Part shown: positions 10,841-20,301 of the stretch, piece after piece
Layout: each line of letters opens with the position of its first letter
How positions within the stretch are numbered: position 1 is the first letter of the stretch
Origin: Haematobia irritans
Lineage: Eukaryota > Arthropoda > Insecta > Diptera > Muscidae
Direction: 5' to 3'
Assembly (NCBI RefSeq): GCF_050003625.1
Contig: NC_134398.1
Location: 91,301,913 to 91,365,912, forward strand
DNA length: 64,000 bases
The notes under the pieces: generated by a model
What the model saw: only the letters and a program-made list of their open reading frames with translations
Databases searched by the model: none
Told to the model about the DNA's origin: nothing
Made by a program: the position numbers and the translations under genes

Positions 10841-11284
10841 TTCTATTAGTGTACATCAAATCTACCGCAACTGTTAGTAAAACTTCCCTATCCGCTATCA
10901 TAAGACAAAACTCCGTCACATTTTAAGGAATACAAACTTTGTGAAAATTTGCTTTGGCCTATTCCCCATCAAGTTTTAATAAAATTTGCAACAAATATAC
11001 ATAATTTTATGCCTTTTTTTTACTGATTTAGTTTTCACTTTAGCGCTAAACTCGAACTTAATACTCACCGTAACGACGAATCCATTTGTCCTCTTACTTT
11101 CATATCCGTCCTTGATTCCAAGATCCAATTACAAACCATCCTCAAAACAAACAACAGAGTTTCCATCTCTACGCCTCGTAAATCGATTTCCATAGCATTT
11201 TTGGAAAACTTCCACAACATGGTGCTAGCCGATTCCAAATTCTATCAATCATCGCCTTTCGATATGGTCATCGGCATTGATATA
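10841..11284 (+). pseudogene. BEL protease-like region (DUF1758), 5' part
   Basis: In shifting frames the strand shows T-A-T-V, then L-P (about 11105-11200), then L-A-D-x-x-F and V-I-G-I-D-I near 11222-11284. The last two motifs are family landmarks of the BEL aspartic protease. A MITE-G fragment (10914-11062) has inserted in its middle. The frame is open at the F2 boundary and continues at 13075. Confidence 0.7.
10914..11062. mobile_element. Truncated MITE-G fragment
   Basis: The sequence matches the right half of the elements at 30197 and 43172. It shares TTTAAGGAATACAAACTTTG, then GCAACAAATATACATAATTT, and ends with the inverted repeat CTAAACTCGAACTTAATACT. The left inverted repeat is absent. 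Confidence 0.7.
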
Positions 11285-11626
11285 CACGCAAAGAAAAAAA
11301 ACGTTTGGAAAACGTGTACCGAAAACGTTTTTCTTTTGTTAGAGTTTTTTGAATTGCTTCGAAAAGAATACACTTTTATCACCAAAAAAATTCGTTTGTT
11401 ACAAAATCTTAATTTTTTTAATAAAAAAAGTTATTTTTGAATCAACAACACAGTTCATTTCGTTTATATCAAACACTGTTCTTTTCTGACTTTAGGTCTT
11501 TAATAAGACACATTTTACAGTTCAAAATTTAATATACTACAATGTAATGTTGAACATTTTTTCGGAATCTTCTTAACATATCTGGAATATATGTAAAAAA
11601 AAAAAAAAAAAAACAAAAAAAAACTT

Positions 11627-11702
11627 TGGTCGAAGCAGGGATCGAACCCACAACCCTTGGCATACAAGTCAGACGTAGCAACCACTGCTCCATGGTGCCC
11701 AA
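11627..11702 (-). repeat. tRNA-like segment in F2 copy b
   Basis: On the minus strand a box A-like TGGAGCAGTGGTTGC and a box B-like GGTTCGATCCC are spaced as in a tRNA gene. It resembles the head of the SINE at 1003-1350 but has no SINE body. Stem pairing is poor, so it is not a working tRNA. Confidence 0.65.
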
Positions 11703-11775
11703 CTAAATGTATTTTTCTGTGAAATAAACTTTGTTTAATCGGCTCGTGGGCGCCGCAAGATATGCTATATAAATA

Positions 11776-12643
11776 AAGGGTGATTCTTTTGAGGTTAGGA
11801 TTTTCATGCATTAGTATTTGACAGATCACGTGGGATTTCAGACATGGTGTCAAAGAGAAAGATGCTCAGTATGCTTTGACATTTCATCATGAATAGACTT
11901 ACGATCTGCCAAATTTTGTTCAGCGATGAGGCTCATTTCTGGTTGAATGGCTACGTAAATAAGCAAAATTGCCGCATTTGGAGTGAAGAGCAACCAGAAG
12001 CCGTTCAAGAACTGCCCATGCATCCCGAAAAATGCACTGTTTGGTGTGGTTTGTACGCTGGTGGAATCATTGGACCGTATTTTTTCAAAGATGCTGTTGG
12101 ACGCAACGTTACGGTGAATGGCGATCGCTATCGTTCGATACTAACAAACTTTTTGTTGCCAAAAATGGAAGAACTGAACTTGGTTGACATGTGGTTTCAA
12201 CAAGATGGCGCTACATGCCACACAGCTCGCGATTCTATGGCCATTTTGAGGGAAAACTTCGGAGAACAATTCATCTCAAGAAATGGACCGGTAAGTTGGC
12301 CACCAAGATCATGCGATTTGACGCCTTTAGACTATTTTTTGTGGGGCTACGTCAAGTCTAAAGTCTACAGAAATAAGCCAGCAACTATTCCAGCTTTGGA
12401 AGACAACATTTCCGAAGAAATTCGGGCTATTCCGGCCGAAATGCTCGAAAAAGTTGCCCAAAATTGGACTTTCCGAATGGACCACCTAAGACGCAGCCGC
12501 GGTCAACATTTAAATGAAATTATCTTCAAAAAGTAAATGTCATGGACCAATCTAACGTTTCAAATAAAGAACCGATGAGATTTTGCAAATTTTATGCGTT
12601 TTTTTTAAAAAAAAAGTTATCAAGCTCTTAACAAATCACCCTT
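11776..12643 (+). mobile_element. rosa-like (DD41D) Tc1/mariner element, copy a
   Basis: The termini are AAGGGTGATTCTTTTGAGG and, inverted, AAGGGTGATTTGTTAAGAGC, with TA on both sides (11774-11775, 12644-12645). Empty versions of the site at about 26790-26830 and 50415-50460 show that it inserted into F2. It is 868 bp. The transposase lacks its N-terminal DNA-binding half. It is very similar to the copy at 31342-32273. Confidence 0.85.
11889..12536 (+). CDS. N-terminally deleted DD41D transposase
   Basis: A 215-codon ORF holds the DDE/D nuclease domain of a mariner-superfamily transposase. Visible motifs are S-D-E-A-H-F (first catalytic D, residue 14), V-W-C-G-L-Y-A-G-G, Q-Q-D-G-A-T-C-H (second D) and L-T-P-L-D-Y-F-L-W-G (third D), with 41 residues between the last two. 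That spacing defines the rosa-like DD41D group. Family members are usually about 340-360 residues; the helix-turn-helix domains are missing. The first eight codons come from a deletion junction: the paired copy at 31448 has 65 more bases there. The frame is otherwise intact, so the nuclease core may still be translatable, but activity is unlikely. Confidence 0.85.
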   Translation: MNRLTICQILFSDEAHFWLNGYVNKQNCRIWSEEQPEAVQELPMHPEKCTVWCGLYAGGIIGPYFFKDAVGRNVTVNGDRYRSILTNFLLPKMEELNLVDMWFQQDGATCHTARDSMAILRENFGEQFISRNGPVSWPPRSCDLTPLDYFLWGYVKSKVYRNKPATIPALEDNISEEIRAIPAEMLEKVAQNWTFRMDHLRRSRGQHLNEIIFKK

Positions 12644-12682
12644 TATAACTTATATGGGTAATTATCTATTGATGACAATAAC

Positions 12683-12757
12683 GGCTACATAGCTCAGTGG
12701 ATAGTGTGTTGGCTTACAAATTGCATGGTCCGCGGTTCGATTCTCCGTCCAGGCGAA
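12683..12757 (+). repeat. tRNA-like segment in F2 copy b, plus strand
   Basis: Box A-like TAGCTCAGTGGATAG and box B-like GGTTCGATTCT are spaced 32 bases apart. The acceptor ends do not pair. The following 130 bases (AAGGTAAAAAA through GGGAAAATGCAATTAG) recur with the same tRNA-like head in several F1 and F2 elements. It is a mobile module, not a tRNA gene. Confidence 0.65.
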
Positions 12758-13074
12758 AGGTAAAAAAATTGTAAAAATTTATAAAATTGTATAATTTCTT
12801 CTACATTGTTTGTAGTACAGAAAAAGGTGCTAAGAACTAAAAAAAATCGTGGAAGTGAGAAAGATGGGAGGGAAAATGCAATTAGCCAGAAAAAATTTTT
12901 TTTTGAGTTAGTCTTTATGAAATTGTTGTTACATCCTGGAAAAGAATAAACGTTTATCACAAAAAGTATATACTTTTCTTCCAAATACACTTCCTTTCAA
13001 CGAAAACAAATGAGAAACGAACTTTGTGTGTCTAAAATTTCGTTTGGGAGGAAAGAATTATTTTTTTGCGTGTA

Positions 13075-13180
13075 TATTCAAATATAATTAAATATGACAT
13101 AATCCTTCGAAATGGGATTCCTACGTCTCAAAATACGATTTTCGGATGGACACTAATGGTCTTTATTCCTAGTAATCGCT
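13075..13180 (+). pseudogene. BEL protease-like region, 3' part
   Basis: The frame continues directly from 11284 with Y-S-N-I-I and then Q-N-T-I-F-G-W-T-L, matching the family's Q-x-T-x-F-G-W motif after the protease. A frame of some 70 codons remains before a stop at about 13297. The RT that should follow is gone. Confidence 0.7.
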
Positions 13181-13317
13181 TTACGAAATACCTATATCCG
13201 TCATTGACATTCGTATCTATCCATCGCACAACTACGCACTATATGAACGACAAAGAAAAATTTGAACTAACCTTAAAACTCTTAAAAATTTTGAATTAAT
13301 CTCTAGATCCTCATATA

Positions 13318-13504
13318 TTTAGATTGATTAGCTTATAACTAAATCCATTTTCATTCTAATTATTCTTATATGATCTTATACGAAAAAATCCATATTGAAA
13401 TCAAGATATCTAATATAATACATAATTTTTTTACTAATACAATTACTACAATTATTTATGTTTATACTATATTTTATTAATACAATTACTACAATTATTT
13501 ATGT
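13318..13504. repeat. Repeat X, left copy
   Basis: The sequence AACTAAATCCATTTTCATTC through AATTACTACAATTATTTATG has an inverted copy at about 16480-16620. Within it, a 30 bp unit ending AATTATTTATG occurs twice in tandem (13437-13461 and 13479-13503). Confidence 0.65.
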
Positions 13505-14360
13505 TTAAATTGGACCTCCAGAATGGTCTTTGTCCTGTTGGTCATATGTCCGAAATTATATTTAAATGTTAAATTACAAGAAATTATCTGCAAAAAATTG
13601 GCAATTTTATAATTTGGCATAGGTTTTATTTATCACCAATCTCTTAGAAAACAACCTTTATATGTACTATGTTTACTATAAAACCTAACAAACACAGTTA
13701 AATTGATTTTTCTCAGTCTTGTCCCATACTATTTTAATATTTTTAATAGCTCCTATTAATTTGTTTATCTTCAACACTATGTTTAATTTTTTGTGTTGAC
13801 TTTTTTGTTCATTATTGCACACAGCAAAAAATAAATACTAATTGTTTACATGTCCAGCCGACTGTCATTTTTCGCATGCTATTAATTTCGCTCGAATTTT
13901 GACAGTGTCATTTTTGACAGTGCAATATGTTGTTAACGATTTCTCATTTTATTTTATTGTGGGATATATCTTGAATAGTCTATATCGATTTCCTTTTATC
14001 AGTACAATAAAAACTGGAATATATGCATACACCCTGAAAAAAATCGCTTCTCTAACATACTCGTATACTCCCAAGCTCATTCTGCTTCAAGCATATATAT
14101 TTTCATTATACTCTCCCGTTCTCTCTTTCTAAATACATATATGGTTATAGACAATTTCTAAAATAGTAAATGTTTGCATCCACACATATTATATTAAAAA
14201 AATGTCATGTCCCAAACATAATATGTTCTAACATATTAACATATATGTTGCAAACATGTTACCCTAGTTTATGAACATTATATGCTTGCACTTAAAAACA
14301 ATGTGTTAAAAATTCGACTTCCAAACATATAATATTTACCATAGACCAATAAAGCTATAG
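13505..14360. repeat. Left arm of a large inverted duplication
   Basis: This segment is mirrored at 16639-17545, roughly 85% alike by eye with indels. It includes the end of a rosa-like element (13510-13665) and a block from 13690 to 13990 containing GTCCAGCCGACTGTCA. A family F1 end begins with CACCCTGAAAAAAATCGC at 14030 next to TA. No protein is recognisable. The ORF at 13842 is only a by-product of this repeat. Confidence 0.65.
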
Positions 14361-14907
14361 ACATATCAAGTGAATTCACGGCACTGTAGTTTGTCTGCAC
14401 ACCGTAGAGGGCTCTTTTTCGTCTGCAATTGAGTGATTTTTTTAATTTGGCTTTAATATGTTTTCTCTCATTTGTTCTTTTGATGAAACACCAAATATTG
14501 AAAAAACATATAAAATTCAATAAATCTACACCTTTTTTGTAATGCAAATTGAAATTGAGTCACTTGGCTGCGCAATTGAGTGGAATGACTGCGCACTATG
14601 ATATTTACACCGAAATATATGAATCTCAAGTGTTCAGACTGGAGATTTCGTTGATTTGACTAACGAGATTTCGTTGATTTGAGGATTCAACAGCTGTTTT
14701 TCGCTTACAAGTAGAAAAAGTAAACATTCGGACACTTTTCAGTTTACGGTGAATATTATTTTTTTAAAATAAAATTAACGGTTAAACTAATTTGATGAGA
14801 GTCAACTTTTCTTATGTATTTTGCTGAATTCGAAAAAATTAAAAAAATAAAATATTGAACAGTTTTTGAGGTATAGATGATACTCTAACATAAGTAATAA
14901 TACCAAC
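14361..14907. other. AT-rich spacer, no gene seen
   Basis: A short direct repeat GAGATTTCGTTGATTTGA occurs at about 14643 and 14665. Nothing else is recognisable. Confidence 0.35.
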
Positions 14908-15130
14908 TAGAACAAAAACGACCGAAAAGTGACAAAGTTATAAGCAATTGAGTGAACAAATCCGATGTTAAATCATGCAAATATGATCAACTCACCCACA
15001 CAAAAATTCCACTCGTGCACACAAATATGAATTTTTGTGTGGGTGAGCGGCTCATATTTGCATGATTTGACATCGGATTTGTTCACTCAATTGCTTATAA
15101 CTTTGTCATTTTTCGGTCGTTTTTCTTCTA
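14908..15130. repeat. Near-perfect 220 bp palindrome
   Basis: Two arms of about 100 bp, differing at only a few positions, meet around a loop of about 20 bases near 15010-15030. Arm landmarks are GAACAAAAACGACCG on the left with its inverse at the right, and CAATTGAGTGAACAAATCCG with its inverse at 15071-15092. The palindrome abuts the left end of F1 copy a. It could extrude a cruciform or give a long hairpin RNA. Confidence 0.85.
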
Positions 15131-16127
15131 CACGCTCACAAAAAATCGCTTCTGTAACATATACTCCCAAACATATTTTGCTTCAAGCATATACATTTTT
15201 GGGTATTGCCCAAACATTTATATGTTTGATCTCTACCAATATATAATATGTTTGAAAGCATATTGGTCTAAACAATATATGTTTGGGTAGTCTAAGTTCC
15301 AAACATTTTTTATTTTTGCATCCAAATTCAATAATGTGTCTTCCAAAAAACAATATGTTATTATGTGAACATATAATATGTTTGGAAGCATTTTGCACCC
15401 AAAAATATTATATGCTTAAAAAAAGTCTCCCAAACAATATTGTGCTCAAAATTTTATTTATTTATTTATATATTTACAATCATAATGAATTATGAAAATA
15501 AACAGGTAATACAGGTGCTAACAACATAGGTTTTCGACCTGAATGCTCAAAATTTTGTTTCTGCCCAATTGTATATTCCCCCACATCTTTCTCACTTCCA
15601 CGAGATTTTTTAGTTCTTAGCACCTTTTTCTGTAATACAAACATTGTAGAAGAAATTATTCAATTGTATGATTTTTTTTATTTTAATTTTACCTTTTGCC
15701 GGACGGGGATTCGAACAGCGGACCACACAGTTTGTAAGGATCAAAGAAGTAGCTGATCGATTGCCCAAGGAAAAATAAAAAAATGTTAATTTTGTAATAA
15801 CAAGCAACAACCACCAACTTAATTCAATATCGCTCCCTGTTAAATAGCGCTCCAAGCTACTAACTATGTTTATAGGCTATGTTTATAGGCTATGTTTATA
15901 GGCTATTTCTAAATTAATATATGTTTGCATCCAAGCATATTATATTTAAAAACATTTTATGTCCCAAACATAATATGTTCTAACATATTAACATATATGT
16001 CCCAAACATGTTATGCTAGTTTATGAACATTATATGCTTGCACTCAAAAATATTGTGTTTAAAAATTTGTATTCCAAACATATAATGTTTATAGCCAAAC
16101 ATATGAAAACAGCCTTTTTCGTCCGTG
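15131..16127. mobile_element. CAC/GTG TIR element, family F1, copy a
   Basis: The left end is CACGCTCACAAAAAATCGC and the right end TTTTTCGTCCGTG, with TA on both sides (15129-15130, 16128-16129). The interior is rich in CAAACATA/TATGTTTG words. It contains a tRNA-like segment on the minus strand at about 15696-15765. It has no transposase. Length (997 bp) and layout match copies at 46460 and 48828. Confidence 0.8.
15696..15765 (-). repeat. tRNA-like segment in F1 copy a
   Basis: On the minus strand the box B-like word GTTCGAATCCCCG follows a weak box A region. The module after it (AAGGTAAAATTAAAATAAAA and onward) is the same as that in F2. A two-strand fold is incomplete, so this is not a functional tRNA. 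Confidence 0.55.
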
Positions 16128-16470
16128 TATAGGTCCTATTATATATAGCCCCCATAAAAACCAATCCGCAGATCTGACCTCCGGAGCAGATTTGACCTCC
16201 GGAGGAGTACATTTCATACAATCCGGTTAAAATTTGGTACATTGTACTAGTATATGGCCGCTAACAACCATGCCAAAATTGGTACATATATAGCTATGTA
16301 TGGCCCCCAGATAAACCTATCCCCAATCATACAAAAATTGGTCCATATCGGTTCATAATTATATATAGCACCCTTATAAAGCGAACCACATATTTCAATT
16401 CTGCTCTCTAATTATCGCGCAAAACTTCATATCAGTTGGTAATTATTTTTACACTTTCATATAAGAACTG
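16128..16470 (-). mobile_element. Fragment of the 55.3-58.7 kb repeat family
   Basis: On the minus strand it contains ATGGTTGTTAGCGGCC, then GGGGGCTATATATAAT, and GGAGGTCAAATCTGC-like words, as in the tandem units at 57549-58440. Neither terminus is present. Confidence 0.6.
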
Positions 16471-16479
16471 GGTCGAGTA

Positions 16480-16620
16480 TAAATATAAATAATTGTAGTT
16501 ATTGTATTAGTAAAATATATAAGTATTATATTATAAATCTTGATTTCAATATGGATTTTTTTCGTATAAGATCATATAAGAATAATTAGAATAAAAATGG
16601 ATTTAGTTATTTAGCATTCT
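16480..16620. repeat. Repeat X, right copy, inverted
   Basis: This is the inverse of 13318-13504: AATCTTGATTTCAATATGG and AGATCATATAAGAATAATTA match the left copy read backwards. Its position relative to the large arms differs from a simple palindrome, so more than one rearrangement occurred. Confidence 0.6.
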
Positions 16621-16638
16621 AAGGGATATATGTACGTA

Positions 16639-17545
16639 CACTGACGAAAAAGACTGTTTTTCATATGTTTCGGTGTAAATATTATATGTATGGATGTCGA
16701 ATTTTTAACACATTATTTTTAAGTGCAAGCATATAATGTTCATAAACTAGCGTAACATGTTAATATGTTAGAACATATTATGTTTGGGACATAACATTTT
16801 TTTAAATATAATATGTGTGAATGCAACCATTTACTACTTTAGAAATTGCCTATGCAAGTAAAAAAAGGAAGTAACCAATTGGCACCTTAAAAATATATAC
16901 ATGCAAGGTAAATTTCATTAAAAGTTTTTTTCTACCAGTGTATGCCTAAGGTGAAACATAATATATTTGAACAACATGTACAATATTTTGTTTGGACCAA
17001 TCCTGAAAGTATATATGCTTGAAGCAGAATGAGCTTGGGAGGAAAAAAGGAAATCGATATAGACTATTCAAGATATATCCCACAATAAAATAAAATGAGA
17101 AATCGTTAACAACATGTTGCATCGACACTGTCAAAATTCGTGCGAAATTAATAGCATGCGAAAAATGACAGTCAGCTGGACATGTAAACAATTAGTATTT
17201 ATTTTTTGCTGTGTGCGATAATGAACAAAAAAGTCAACACAAATAATTAAACATAGTGTTGAAGATAAACAAATTAATAGGAGCTATTAAAATAGTAAAA
17301 AAGTATGGGACAAGACAAGACTGGAAGAATCATTTTAACTGTGTTTGTTAGGTTTTATAGTAAACATGGTACATATATATAAAGGGTGTTTTCTAAGAGC
17401 TTGGTGATAAATAAAACCTATGCCAAATTATAAAATTGCCAATTTTTTGCAGATAATTTCTTGTAATTTAACATTTAAATATAATTTCGGACATATGACC
17501 AACAAGATTATTTTGCACAAAGGCCATTTTGGAGATTCAATTTTG
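16639..17545. repeat. Right arm of the large inverted duplication
   Basis: This is the mirror of 13505-14360. It begins with an F1 end (CACTGACGAAAAAGAC next to TA at 16637-16638) and runs through the block with CAGTCAGCTGGACATG. It ends inside the rosa-like element at 17382-17876. Arm order and identity suggest an inverted segmental duplication predating the F1 copy a insertion. Confidence 0.65.
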
Positions 17546-17876
17546 ACCACCTTTTCAAGCATTTGATGGCGTATTTCGGCAATGACACGTTATTGGTTTC
17601 CAAAGCGTCTATCGTTGCATGTTTATCCACATAAACCAATAACTTCAAGGGTCCCCACAAATAATTGAGTGGCGTCAAATTACACCAACTGGGAGGCCAA
17701 TTCACCGGTCCACTTCTCAAAATAAGATCGTAAAACTAAATTTCCACGATTTGGAAGCGTTGTTCTAGAGTTGGCCTATTCATGATAATTTGTCAAACAA
17801 TATTGGGTAGAGACGTCACTTTAAACTGTCAAAATAGCTGTCAGACAACAAAAAAAACCTCAATATAAACACCCTT
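17382..17876 (-). mobile_element. rosa-like deletion derivative, 495 bp
   Basis: The ends AAGGGTGTTTTCTAAGAGC and the inverse of AAGGGTGTTTATATTGAGG lie between TA dinucleotides. Only the C-terminal part of the transposase remains (17508-17720, minus strand) with W-P-P-x-x-C-N-L-T-P-L-N-Y. There the third catalytic aspartate is replaced by asparagine. It is inactive. Confidence 0.8.
17508..17720 (-). pseudogene. DD41D transposase C-terminal fragment
   Basis: It aligns with the last 70 residues of the ORF at 11889. L-T-P-L-D becomes L-T-P-L-N, and the W-G motif is followed by a shortened V-K-x-K-V-Y region. The first two catalytic residues are absent. Confidence 0.75.
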
Positions 17877-18549
17877 TATTTTCACTCTCGAAGTTTTGTG
17901 TGTTGCCAATATAACGATATAAAATAGAAAAGTGTCGCATTTATGTTGTATTAGCCATTTTATATTGCTTGAAGTTAGTTGGACACACTGCGAAATAACT
18001 GCCCAGCAAAAAACACAAAACATCGCCAAAAAGTGGTGACAATGTTCTTTCTAGATCCAGAAGTGGTGCAAAATTGGTGCAGAAGCGATGAATCTAGCAT
18101 GGGCTTGTCATAGGACGGATGTTCATCATTTCACCAGCCGTTGCACTGAATTCGTAACAATTCTTAAGGTGTGATCCGAATTGAGTGTTTTCGATTTGAA
18201 TTAAAAAATTCTGTAATATTTTAATACACCATTTTTATAATATTTTGTGATTTTCAATGCATTCGAATGCTTGGCTGAAACGTTTGACCCAAAATATTTC
18301 CAAAACTCGTAATTTTTCTTTCGAAAATTTAAATAATTTTTACCATTTTATTAATTCTTTCTATGCTTTTTACGTATTTGATACAAAAAGGTTGAAATTA
18401 TCCAATAAAAATATGAAAAAAGCGAGTTATAAAAAATTGAATTAAAAGAACTTCCTGTGTCGTTAAAATAAAGAACATCTTTGGGAGGACATGTATGGAA
18501 GTGCTTGTTTTTTGCTGGGCGATGTTGATAGAAACCGAAAACGTTTGCA
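17877..18549. other. Intergenic DNA containing a dispersed repeat at 18050-18210
   Basis: The block GAAGTGGTGCAAAATTGG through TTGTGATCCGAATT-like sequence at 18050-18210 has an inverted counterpart at about 23830-24000, beside a rosa-like element. No gene was recognised in the remainder. Confidence 0.45.
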
Positions 18550-18699
18550 AGATCTATACTAAAGGCTGTGGAAAGGTTCATTCGCCCGAACCGAAACATG
18601 TACAGTCCAGGCGTGTATAGATTTGTATCTGGCGTTTTCTTTTCAATGGCTCTATTAACCATGTTCCTTAATCTATATCTGTCCATAAAGCTCGAATAA
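18550..18699 (+). pseudogene. C-terminal exon-like segment of an unidentified membrane protein, copy 1
   Basis: One plus frame is open for 49 codons and ends at TAA (18697-18699). It encodes a basic stretch (R-F-I-R-P-N-R-N-M-Y-S-P-G-V-Y), then a hydrophobic segment of about 20 residues, likely membrane-spanning, and a short K-L-E end. A stop (TAG) lies upstream at 18527-18529 in the same frame, just after a possible acceptor. The 168 bp containing it (18550-18717) recur without visible change at 19148-19315. I do not recognise the protein. It could be a last exon of a host gene or a captured fragment. Confidence 0.5.
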
Positions 18700-18717
18700 T
18701 AATTGTATAATTAGATA

Positions 18718-19147
18718 TAATGCATTTGGACGTCAATTGCCTGTTTCGGTATCAGGCTAACATGTAATATAATAAGCAACGATGAGCCCGTCGTAAAACT
18801 AGGAAAAACACGACTAATGTACGTGTTAGAATTGTTGTTGTTTCCTGGAAACCAGTTTCTGTTAATTGTCATATGTTGTAGTTGACTGTAGAAACAATAA
18901 GCATTGTTCGACTGTTCACCACTTAGGTGAATTCTAACAAATAAGCTTTCTAAAAATAAATTTCGTGTTGTTGCATTACTATGTAACAAAACGAAATAAA
19001 AATAAGATTAAGGGACTTGTAAGTTATATGAAAAGATGATGTACAGTGGGAGAAAAGATGATTCAATTTGTAAGAGGAAATTTCCCAAATGTTTTCTCCA
19101 TAAGGAGTTAGCATAAAGGGCCCAAAATTGAGTTATCTCTCCCAGCC
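18718..19147. other. Spacer between duplicated segments
   Basis: AT-rich, with a possible polyadenylation signal AAATAAAA near 18997. No coding similarity was seen. Confidence 0.35.
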
Positions 19148-19297
19148 AGATCTATACTAAAGGCTGTGGAAAGGTTCATTCGCCCGAACCGAAACATGTA
19201 CAGTCCAGGCGTGTATAGATTTGTATCTGGCGTTTTCTTTTCAATGGCTCTATTAACCATGTTCCTTAATCTATATCTGTCCATAAAGCTCGAATAA
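19148..19297 (+). pseudogene. C-terminal exon-like segment, copy 2
   Basis: Identical by eye to copy 1 over 168 bp (19148-19315) with the same open frame and TAA at 19295-19297. It is preceded by the pyrimidine-rich CTCTCCCAGCCAG, a plausible splice acceptor that copy 1 lacks. After it the sequence becomes an F2-type fragment (AAAACGTTTTTCTTTTG). Confidence 0.5.
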
Positions 19298-19726
19298 TAA
19301 TTGTATAATTAGATAAAACGTTTTTCTTTTGCTTTTTGGTGTTTTCGTTTGTTACAAAGTTTATATTTTTCAATAAAAATCATATTTTTGAACCACATTT
19401 TGTGAAACCTTATTCATAAAAAAATCTTAACGCGCATTTTAAACCAATGATAGCTATCACGCTCCTTTTATTTGATAAGCCTTAAGGTATTATGTTCGGT
19501 TTTTTCACCAAAACACTAAATTAAAAGTACAAATATGAAGATGATTACATTTTGATCAAGTCTTGCCAAATAATGGATGGAAAAGATCCAAGGAATTGAT
19601 TGCAAATAATTTTATATTTCTAAATTAATTAATTTAAAAAAGTAACCCTGAAAACAAGCTGGTTTTCAGCTTGAAAACTGAATATAGTACTCAGCTATAT
19701 ATAGCATTTTCACTTCAAATTAAAAC

Positions 19727-19868
19727 TTTTTCAAATCAAATGAAACCTTTTTCAAATCAAATGAAACCTTTTTCAAATCAAATGAACCCTTATTCAAACC
19801 AAATGAAACCTTTTTCAAATCAAATGAAACTTTTTCCATTTCAAATGAAACTTTTTTCAAATGAAATG
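19727..19868. repeat. 21 bp minisatellite, locus 1
   Basis: About seven units of TTCAAATCAAATGAAACCTTT lie head to tail with minor changes. Because 21 is a multiple of three, all plus frames stay open and one reads F-S-N-Q-M-K-P repeatedly. The flanks resemble those of the second locus at 24810-24985, so the array belongs to a dispersed element. It is not likely to be a gene. Confidence 0.8.
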
Positions 19869-19931
19869 AATCTCTAAAACCAAAGGAATTCTTTTTATTG
19901 AATTTACAATTAGCCCGCAAAATTATTTTCA

Positions 19932-20274
19932 AAGGAATTGTTATATCGCTAAAAGCAAAAATACACTTTTTTTGAAGAATTATTACGTTGAAGAATTATG
20001 TGTTCCTTTCTTATTTGTACACTCAACTAATGCTGAAATTATTGATTATCCAAGTCTTAATTTAGGATTGCACGCCCTCTTAAATATAAGCTCGTTTTTA
20101 GTTGAATATAGCTATCGTAAACGTTATTCAAAAATTTATTAGGATTTTAAATTAAATTAAAGTCACTATTACTAATCGATGTCTAATATTCTCATGGGAA
20201 ATTTCATCCAATCGAAAATACATAATGAGTTATAGTAACTATTTTTCATACGAAATTTAAAAAATAAAACAAGC
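19932..20274. other. AT-rich DNA, nothing recognised
   Basis: No coding similarity, tRNA or clear repeat end was seen. Confidence 0.35.
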
Positions 20275-20301
20275 TATATGCCCCTAAAATTCACTTACGC
20301 C

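Larger units (their letters stand above)
11285..13072. mobile_element. CAC/GTG TIR element, family F2, copy b
   Basis: The left end is CACGCAAAGAAAAAAAACG and the right end TTTTTTTGCGTG, each next to TA (11283-11284, 13073-13074). The BEL protease frame runs through the site if the element and one TA are discounted, so the ends are exact. Without the nested rosa element it is about 920 bp. It carries two tRNA-like segments, one on each strand, and an A-run at 11597-11615. No transposase of its own is seen. Confidence 0.85.
10190..13320 (+). mobile_element. BEL/Pao retrotransposon, copy 2 (partial)
   Basis: The plus strand holds a gag zinc knuckle, then a segment with many stops, then an aspartic-protease-like region of the DUF1758 type. 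That region is interrupted by F2 copy b. No RT or integrase follows, so only the 3' part of gag and the start of pol remain. Its order and distance from BEL copy 1 suggest a separate insertion, not the same element. Confidence 0.75.

Noticed and set aside
12683..12757. A working tRNA gene
   Set aside because: Boxes A and B are good, but the acceptor stem does not pair and the segment recurs within mobile elements.
13842..14132. 96-codon ORF with hydrophobic residues
   Set aside because: It is part of the inverted duplication and has no counterpart frame preserved in the right arm.
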